Source: JANDLT01 sp041743485
GTDB taxonomy: Bacteria > Acidobacteriota > Blastocatellia > Pyrinomonadales > Pyrinomonadaceae
Reading direction: 5' to 3'
DNA length: 19,539 bases
Assembly: GCA_041743485.1 (NCBI GenBank)
Contig: JBGTMR010000084.1
Coordinates: 1-19,539, forward strand
Positions 14,862-19,539 of the stretch are shown piece after piece (the first letter of the stretch is position 1; each line of letters begins with the position of its first letter). Made by a program: the position numbers and the translations under genes. The notes beneath the pieces were generated by a model that worked only from the letters and a program-made list of their open reading frames with translations, had not been told where the DNA came from and ran no database searches.

Positions 14862-15117
14862 TCAGCCGCGTTCACGCGGCTTTCCGCGAGAGCGGCAGAT
14901 AGACCAGCCGTTTGACGGCTGGGGACGGTTGCCAAACAATTTCCTAAGCCCGTTTCTAACGGGCTTTTGCTGGAGGCTTGAGCCATTCGGGTCTGGTGGC
15001 TCAAGCCGGAAGAGAAGGACGTTAAAACGCCCTCCTTAATTCTTTGCCGCTTTCACCCAGCCGTCAAACGGCTGGTCTATGCGCCCTTCGGGGAAGCCGT
15101 CTGAAGACGGCTGGGGA
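14862..15117. repeat. Cluster of small palindromes (REP-like) in a 318-nt spacer
   Basis: The spacer 14815-15132 has no gene. It holds at least six hairpins: AGCCGCG/CGCGGCT (14864-14881), CCAGCCGT/ACGGCTGG (14904-14922), AAGCCCGT/ACGGGCTT (14946-14966), an 11-bp GGCTTGAGCCA stem (14975-15007), CCAGCCGT/ACGGCTGG again (15057-15075), and AGCCGTCT/AGACGGCT (15095-15112). A 25-nt copy at 14899-14923 recurs inverted at 15056-15080, including the flanking ATAGA, so these are copies of one element and not chance stems. The 14946-14968 hairpin, followed by TT, may also act as a terminator. Confidence 0.85.
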
Positions 15118-15132
15118 GTTACTTTGCCTTGT

Positions 15133-16350
15133 TCAATCTTTGACGATAATCGTTTCGTGCGGCGAAGCCAGATTGTACACGATGCCGCGCCAAACGATGC
15201 GGCGCGAGATGAGGGCGGCGAGGGCGTTATGGACATAAAGAATTGATGAAAGCGTCCACAGAGTTGTGTGTGCCAAGAGTGTCAAAGGGCAACACGGGAC
15301 GGCTTTGAGTGTCACATCGTTTGCCCACGCCGCGCGCAATGCGAGCAGACGCAGATAAGCTTTGCCCGCTCCGAGCGCGAACATCACGACGACAAAGATT
15401 AGAGGCACGGGTAGCCGCGCGCCTTCTGCGAGTTGTGTCACTGAAAGCGCGAGTGCTGTGTAAAAAACCCCGACGAACAGCACGCCGGAAATCAACACCG
15501 CGCGCCACAAGTGAGGAGCATAAACGCGCGTGATTTTCATTTGCCGGGTCGTAAATTCAAGCAGTTCGGTGAAACTACAATCCTCGAAACATGCGGTCAG
15601 ACATTGCGGCACAAAACGGATTGAACGTCCTTCGCGTTGCAGTGTGCGCGTAATGGCGAAGTCGTCGGAGAGCGCGCCGCGCCACGCCGCGCGGATGTCC
15701 ACCGCTTCAAACGTCCGGCGGCGCATCGCGGTCGCTCCGCCCCAACAAAAATTGCTTCGCGTGTTCGCTCCCAAAGCCGAAGCAATCGAAGCGTTCCACA
15801 CCGAACGCAAATGTGACGCGAAGTTACCGCGTACCGGCACAAACCAACGGTATCCGGTCGTCGCTCCCACACGTTTATCTTTCAAAGGCGCGACGAGTGC
15901 GCGCAGCCACGCGGGAGACGGGCGCGCATCACTATCTACGAACGCAAACACTTCGCACCGCGCATCAACTTCATCAATCGCCCTAAGTAAGTTGTGAACT
16001 TTCTGCCCACACCCGTCCGCAATTCCAGCGATGATGACGCGCGAATCGCATTCATCACGAACTTCGTTTATCGCTTCTGTTATTACTTTCAACGCCGCAT
16101 CGTTTTCATTGTCAACCACGAACACGAGTTCATAAGCCGGATAATTTTGAATGAACAATACGCGCAGGTTCACTATTAAATTTTGGTCAAGCCCGCGACA
16201 CGGCACGATGACGGAAACGAACGGCTGATAAGTTTCATCTTCCGCGCGCTTCATTTCGCCGCGCACATAACTTAAAAACCGGAAGCCGCCGCGCAGTGAA
16301 AAGATGCCTTGCAAGACGACGAGCGCGGCGAAGAAATAGAAGACGGTCAT
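15133..16350 (-). CDS. Membrane glycosyltransferase, GT2/GT21 (ceramide glucosyltransferase or HpnI-like)
   Basis: A 405-aa inner-membrane glycosyltransferase. An N-terminal helix (about 3-18) anchors a GT-A domain with SVIVPCRG (46-53), D80 (FVVDNE), the metal-binding DSD (139-141), TGYRWFVP (165-172), D229/D230 in LSDDFAIT, and a degenerate (Q/R)xxRW-like segment RQMKI (269-273). Three or more hydrophobic helices follow (about 284-304, 312-335, 352-376). This architecture is that of ceramide glucosyltransferases and of the hopanoid glycosyltransferase HpnI. Sequence alone does not distinguish lipid acceptors. It begins 3 nt after the ureidoglycolate-lyase-like gene, so the two are co-transcribed. 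It is followed by the palindrome cluster. Confidence 0.85.
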   Translation of the reverse strand: MTVFYFFAALVVLQGIFSLRGGFRFLSYVRGEMKRAEDETYQPFVSVIVPCRGLDQNLIVNLRVLFIQNYPAYELVFVVDNENDAALKVITEAINEVRDECDSRVIIAGIADGCGQKVHNLLRAIDEVDARCEVFAFVDSDARPSPAWLRALVAPLKDKRVGATTGYRWFVPVRGNFASHLRSVWNASIASALGANTRSNFCWGGATAMRRRTFEAVDIRAAWRGALSDDFAITRTLQREGRSIRFVPQCLTACFEDCSFTELLEFTTRQMKITRVYAPHLWRAVLISGVLFVGVFYTALALSVTQLAEGARLPVPLIFVVVMFALGAGKAYLRLLALRAAWANDVTLKAVPCCPLTLLAHTTLWTLSSILYVHNALAALISRRIVWRGIVYNLASPHETIIVKD

Positions 16351-16353
16351 GTG

Positions 16354-16833
16354 TTATGAAACAGCTTCCAGCGAAAGCTCGAAACGCGCGTTGTCATGAT
16401 GCGCGAAATCGTAAATTTCGTAATCGTCTTCGAGCGTTCCGGCGCGGTCAACCACCGTGTATGACGCCCATTCATCAAGGGCGAACGGCGGCGTGTGCCA
16501 CGTTCCGCGATGAAGCGCGTAAGGTAGTTTGCCGTCCATTAAAAACGCGGTCACGGTTTCAAGACGCGGCGCGTCACGCTTATCAAACTGACTCGGAGCG
16601 GCGACGGCGACGATGGTGCGCGTTCCGGTGAGCGGCGAAAACATTTGCATCGTGCGAAGATGCCGCGCGAGGTGCGAGAAGCGAAACGGGCGATGCTCCG
16701 AAGTCGCGCCGGTCATCGCGGGCGTACCGCCGTCCACGTCAATCTCGATTGTGCCGCGTCGCTCAAGCAGTACGCCGTAAGGAGCGAACGCCGCGCGGGT
16801 CACAGGTTGCACCGGAATTGTTATTACTTGCAT
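16354..16833 (-). CDS. Ureidoglycolate lyase (AllA)-family cupin protein
   Basis: A 159-aa protein with AllA-family features: an N-terminal FAPYG (residues 16-20), a central TMQMFSPLTGTRTIVAVAAP strand pair, and the C-terminal ALHRGTWHTPPFAL followed by YTVVDRAGTLEDDYEIYDF. AllA releases urea from ureidoglycolate in purine breakdown. No other purine or allantoin gene is nearby, and its partner is a lipid-type glycosyltransferase only 3 nt downstream. The local context therefore gives no support for that role, and the substrate is open. ATG 16833 has GGAA about 12 nt upstream. It is divergent from rpmE across 196 nt. Confidence 0.8.
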   Translation of the reverse strand: MQVITIPVQPVTRAAFAPYGVLLERRGTIEIDVDGGTPAMTGATSEHRPFRFSHLARHLRTMQMFSPLTGTRTIVAVAAPSQFDKRDAPRLETVTAFLMDGKLPYALHRGTWHTPPFALDEWASYTVVDRAGTLEDDYEIYDFAHHDNARFELSLEAVS

Positions 16834-16930
16834 CTAAATTTTCGTTCCAATTCGAGTAGTATGTTGAGTGAAAAGTTTGGATTTGAATGAAAGAGTTTGT
16901 GCCGCGTCGGTTGTCGTAAAGCCTCGCGGC

Positions 16931-16959
16931 TTGACGCTCCGGCAACGGAAAAGTACCAT
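16931..16959 (+). promoter_or_regulatory. Candidate sigma-70 promoter of rpmE
   Basis: TTGACG (16931-16936) and TACCAT (16954-16959) are spaced 17 nt apart, predicting transcription from about 16966, some 65 nt ahead of the rpmE ATG. Confidence 0.5.
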
Positions 16960-17029
16960 GCTCCGTTCGATTTTAACCCGAATTTCCACCTGTGTCGTCT
17001 CCGAGTAATTAAGGAAGGTTTTTAATAAA

Positions 17030-17263
17030 ATGAAACAAGACATTCACCCCGAATATCACCAAATCAATGTCACATGCGCGTGCGGCAATACATTCCAAAC
17101 AGGCTCGACGCGCAAGAACGATTTGCAGGTCGAAATCTGCTCGGCGTGCCACCCGTTCTTTACCGGCAAACAGAAACTCGTTGACACCGCCGGACGTGTT
17201 GACCGCTTCAACAAACGCTACGCCAAGAAAGCCGAAACCGCGACGGCGGAAGCGAGGGCGTAA
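17030..17263 (+). CDS. rpmE: 50S ribosomal protein bL31
   Basis: A 77-aa ribosomal protein bridging the large-subunit central protuberance and the small-subunit head. It begins MKQDIHPEYH and carries the zinc-type cysteines C16, C18, C37 and C40 (CACGNTF and EICSACHPFFTGKQK). It is therefore the zinc-binding (C+) paralogue, which in other species can be replaced by a C- form under zinc starvation. The C-terminus has RVDRFNKRYAKK and a short Ala/Glu tail. AAGGAAGG (17011-17018) supports the start. A promoter candidate lies upstream and a nested hairpin downstream. prfA follows on the same strand after 235 nt, an rpmE-prfA order seen in many bacteria. Confidence 0.97.
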   Translation: MKQDIHPEYHQINVTCACGNTFQTGSTRKNDLQVEICSACHPFFTGKQKLVDTAGRVDRFNKRYAKKAETATAEARA

Positions 17264-17322
17264 GTTTTACGATTCGAGTTTGTATGTTCCATCGTACACA
17301 ACACTAGCGACTCACAATTAAA

Positions 17323-17408
17323 AGAAACGCCGACGTGAACAGACGCGCGCGGCGAAAGCATCATCATTAGCTTTCGCCAGCCACGCTTCCAAAAACGTCG
17401 GCGTTTCT
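17323..17408 (+). terminator. Nested stem-loop between rpmE and prfA, possible terminator
   Basis: A perfect 14-bp outer stem (AGAAACGCCGACGT at 17323-17336 with its complement at 17395-17408) encloses an inner 9-bp hairpin GGCGAAAGC/GCTTTCGCC (17351-17378) with a 10-nt loop. The outer 3' arm ends in GTTTCTG and TTTTC follows ten bases later. This could end rpmE transcription, but the two-storey shape is unusual for a simple terminator. Confidence 0.5.
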
Positions 17409-17435
17409 GTATCCGTTTTCAAAGATTACTCTGCA

Positions 17436-17471
17436 TTTCCTTTTGCGTCCTCCGCGTCTCTGCGGTTAATC
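17436..17471. repeat. Dispersed repeat of the TTTGCGTCCTCCGCGTCTCT type
   Basis: The segment at 17443-17470 (TTTGCGTCCTCCGCGTC then TCTGCGGTTAAT) has the look of a short repeat seen between genes in many unrelated bacterial genomes, built on imperfect copies of GCGTCTCT. The identification is from memory; only one copy is in this window. It lies 28 nt ahead of prfA, in its probable leader. Confidence 0.55.
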
Positions 17472-17498
17472 AAACTCACTCAACATTGACGAAACATC

Positions 17499-18578
17499 AT
17501 GCTTGAAAAACTCGAACAAATCGAAGCCCGTTACGAAAGCCTGACCGCCGAGCTTTCAGCCCCCGAACTTTTAAGCGACCAAACCGCTTATACGAAAACC
17601 GTGCGCCACCATCGCTCGTTAGGCGAGATAGTCGCCAAGTATCGTGAACTGAAATCCGTGACCGCCGAACTCGAAGGCGCGCGCGAAATCGTTGATTTGA
17701 GTGACGATGCCGAGATGAGCGAACTCGCGCGCCTCGAAGTTGACGACTTGCAAACGCGCCTCGATAAGACCAACGAAGACCTTCGCATCCTACTTTTGCC
17801 GCGCGACCCGAACGATGAAAAGAACTGCATCGTCGAAATTCGCGCCGGTACGGGCGGCGACGAAGCATCGCTTTTCGCCGCCGAAGTCTTGCGTATGTAC
17901 TCGCGTTTCGCGGAACGACAAAAGTGGAAGTTCGAGATTTTGGACGTTGCCGAATCCGGCATCGGCGGCATTAAGGAAGCCGTCGTCATCATCGAAGGCG
18001 ACAATGTTTATTCCAAGATGCGCTATGAATCCGGCGTGCATCGCGTCCAACGTGTCCCGCAAACCGAAACGCAAGGGCGCATCCACACGTCCGCGATAAC
18101 CGTCGCGGTCTTGCCGGAAGCCGAAGAGGTGGACGTTAAAATCGAGCAGAAAGATTTACGCATAGATACGTTCTGTTCATCGGGTCCCGGCGGGCAGAGC
18201 GTCAACACGACATACTCCGCCGTCCGCCTGACTCACATCCCGACGGGCGTCGTCGTTTCGATGCAGGATGAAAAATCGCAAATCAAAAACCGCGAAAAAG
18301 CGATGCGCGTCCTGCGCGCGCGCCTTCAAGAACTCGAAGAAAACAAACAACACGAAGCCCAAGCTTCGGAGCGTCGCTCACAAGTCGGTTCGGGCGACAG
18401 AAGCGAAAAGATTCGCACTTACAACTTCAAAGAGAACCGCGTTTCAGACCACCGCATCGGCTTGACGATTCACCAACTCGCCCTCTTTATGGACGGCGAT
18501 TTAGAGGAAACCGTCAATGCCCTCGTCACGCATTATCAAACCGAAAAGCTGAACGCCGAACTCGTCGCGGTCGCATAA
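17499..18578 (+). CDS. prfA: Peptide chain release factor 1
   Basis: RF1 reads UAA and UAG and triggers peptide release. At 359 aa it has normal length. It shows the N-terminal helical domain, EIRAGTGGDEASLFA (113-127), the stop-codon recognition loop HRVQRVPQTETQGRIHTSA (181-199), and the catalytic GGQ (231-233) in SSGPGGQSVN. RIGLTIHQL near the C-terminus is typical. The tripeptide is PQT (187-189), a variant of the RF1 pattern P-x-T (PAT in E. coli), and not the RF2 SPF; RF1 identity is therefore secure. No Shine-Dalgarno motif is evident ahead of ATG 17499. The next gene starts 6 nt after the stop. Many bacteria have prmC here, but this genome does not. Confidence 0.97.
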   Translation: MLEKLEQIEARYESLTAELSAPELLSDQTAYTKTVRHHRSLGEIVAKYRELKSVTAELEGAREIVDLSDDAEMSELARLEVDDLQTRLDKTNEDLRILLLPRDPNDEKNCIVEIRAGTGGDEASLFAAEVLRMYSRFAERQKWKFEILDVAESGIGGIKEAVVIIEGDNVYSKMRYESGVHRVQRVPQTETQGRIHTSAITVAVLPEAEEVDVKIEQKDLRIDTFCSSGPGGQSVNTTYSAVRLTHIPTGVVVSMQDEKSQIKNREKAMRVLRARLQELEENKQHEAQASERRSQVGSGDRSEKIRTYNFKENRVSDHRIGLTIHQLALFMDGDLEETVNALVTHYQTEKLNAELVAVA

Positions 18579-18584
18579 TTTTTA

Positions 18585-19223
18585 ATGTCAATGTCAATTT
18601 CTACCCGCGTTCTTCTCATCCGTCACGGGCAATCGCAAGGCAACGCCGAAGGGCGTTTCGGCGGACACACGGCGACGCCGCTTTCCACGCGCGGTCACGC
18701 CCAAGCCGAAGCGACCGCGCAGGCTCTCAAATCGGAAGGTGTCACCGCAATTTATTCATCCGACTTACCGCGCGCCGTTGACACCGCCGCGCCGCTCGCA
18801 CGTCTCACCGGATTAAAGATAAACGAGCGTGCGGCTTTTCGTGAACGCGGCGTCGGTGTGATGGAAGGTTTGACTTTTGATGAAGCGGCGTCGGTACACC
18901 CGGATGAGTATGCCGCGCTTCTGCGCCGTGATTTTGAACACGTCATGCCGGGCGGTGAAAGTTATCGTCAAATGCTTGACCGTGCCGCCCTTGAACTCGA
19001 CCGCGCGATTGATGACCACGCGGGCGGCACACTCGCCGTCTTTTCCCATACCGGAACAATCTGCATCCTCGCCCTGCATCTAATGGGCGCGCTTGATGCC
19101 GCGACCTTGCGCCCCGTGTGGATTGCGACCGCGAATTGCGGCATCGCCCGCTTTCACTTGCGCGACGACGGTTATGTGCGCGTCGTAAGTCTAAACGACA
19201 CACGGCACTTGATAAATCTTTAA
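18585..19223 (+). CDS. Histidine phosphatase family protein (phosphoglycerate mutase-like)
   Basis: A 212-aa enzyme of the histidine phosphatase superfamily. The catalytic RHG is at 13-15 (H14 accepts the phosphate), with R63 in SSDLPRAVDTA, acidic E87 in FRERGVGVMEG and the second histidine H155 in VFSHTGTI. All four core residues are present. Relatives include phosphoglycerate mutases, CobC (alpha-ribazole phosphatase) and broad-specificity phosphatases; the substrate cannot be assigned. ATG 18585 is 6 nt after prfA, so the two are probably translated from one message. ATG 18591 (M3) is an equally possible start, and neither has a ribosome site. Downstream are palindromic repeats. Confidence 0.92.
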   Translation: MSMSISTRVLLIRHGQSQGNAEGRFGGHTATPLSTRGHAQAEATAQALKSEGVTAIYSSDLPRAVDTAAPLARLTGLKINERAAFRERGVGVMEGLTFDEAASVHPDEYAALLRRDFEHVMPGGESYRQMLDRAALELDRAIDDHAGGTLAVFSHTGTICILALHLMGALDAATLRPVWIATANCGIARFHLRDDGYVRVVSLNDTRHLINL

Positions 19224-19250
19224 TCGGTTTCAAACACCAGAACATCTCAA

Positions 19251-19448
19251 TTCCGCACATCAGGCGGCGGATGAAGTTTTGCGGCTGTGCCGCCTGATGT
19301 GCGGAAAGGCTGTGCCTTTCCGACTCGCCCTCAAAGATTTATGGCGGCTGCGCCGACCGCGTTCGAGGCGTAGCCTCAAAGAAGCTGGGTGTCTCTCTCT
19401 CGGTGAGGCAAAGCCCCACCGCACATCAGGCGGCACAGCCGCAAAACA
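19251..19448. repeat. Palindromic repeat cluster at the right edge
   Basis: An 18-bp perfect inverted repeat (19251-19268 with 19289-19306) surrounds a 20-nt loop. A 29-nt part of it (19276-19304) recurs in inverted orientation at 19419-19447, so the whole 19251-19448 block is bounded by facing copies. Between them lie short hairpins of the form arm-3 nt-arm: GAAAGGC-TGT-GCCTTTC (19304-19320) and GAGGC-GTA-GCCTC (about 19364-19376). The 316 nt from 19224 to the window end hold no gene that I can support. Confidence 0.85.
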
Positions 19449-19483
19449 CTTCAACCGCATATAGATGAGTTGATTATTGACGA

Positions 19484-19512
19484 AGCAATGACTGCATGGC
19501 ATGGTCATTGCT
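19484..19512. other. Hairpin near the right edge
   Basis: AGCAATGAC (19484-19492) and GTCATTGCT (19504-19512) form a perfect 9-bp stem around an 11-nt loop. There is no U-tract on either side. It could be a regulatory dyad for a gene beyond the window or another repeat unit. Confidence 0.4.
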
Positions 19513-19539
19513 CCGCAGAGGTGCGTGCGGCTTTCGCCG

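Noticed and set aside
14560..15039. Plus-strand open frame crossing atpZ and the palindrome cluster
   Set aside because: It is antisense to atpZ and then translates repeat sequence; no ribosome site or family resemblance.
19260..19508. Minus-strand open frame in the right-edge region
   Set aside because: It consists almost wholly of palindromic repeat sequence, so the coding signal is an artefact.

Overview
The window most resembles a Gram-negative member of the Acidobacteriota, possibly class Blastocatellia. It carries lipid A/Kdo genes (waaA, lpxK), so an LPS outer membrane is likely. It also has a zinc-ribbon Ser/Thr kinase with a Pro/Thr/Asn-rich exported tail, an F-type c subunit with a cleavable leader, and an EF-P whose tip loop reads PGNLRA, which I recall from acidobacterial homologues. 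This assignment rests on family resemblance only. No rRNA or tRNA gene was seen.

Layout. (1) Positions 1-5720, minus strand: the heat-shock operon hrcA-grpE-dnaK-dnaJ, with a strong terminator after dnaJ, followed by the start of an unidentified exported protein that runs off the left edge. (2) Positions 5944-9980, plus strand: a SprT-like metallopeptidase, then efp, waaA and lpxK. (3) Positions 10009-11790, minus strand: a transmembrane Ser/Thr kinase converging on lpxK. (4) Positions 11903-14814, minus strand: an F0-only ATP synthase cluster, atpZ-[antitoxin-toxin]-atpI-atpB-atpE, closed by a 14-bp terminator hairpin. (5) Positions 15133-16833, minus strand: a two-gene unit of a ureidoglycolate-lyase-like protein and a membrane glycosyltransferase. 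(6) Positions 17030-19223, plus strand: rpmE, prfA and a histidine phosphatase. The last 316 bases hold palindromic repeats and no gene.

What stands out is the non-coding structure. Three co-directional gene junctions (dnaK/dnaJ, efp/waaA, waaA/lpxK) each carry two facing arms of heptamer-periodic tandem repeats. These elements fill the space between stop and start almost exactly, and in one case extend into both coding sequences. The heptamer sequence differs at each site while the architecture is the same. A fourth, decayed heptamer tract lies between atpB and atpE. Two other families of small palindromes cluster at 14862-15117 and 19251-19448. The other notable point is a RelE/ParE-type toxin-antitoxin pair embedded between atpZ and atpI.

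The genes are mostly housekeeping: protein folding, translation (EF-P, bL31, RF1), envelope lipid A synthesis and proton/sodium translocation. I found no defence island, prophage or clearly new enzyme system. The repeat elements at translation junctions are the best candidates for something under-described.
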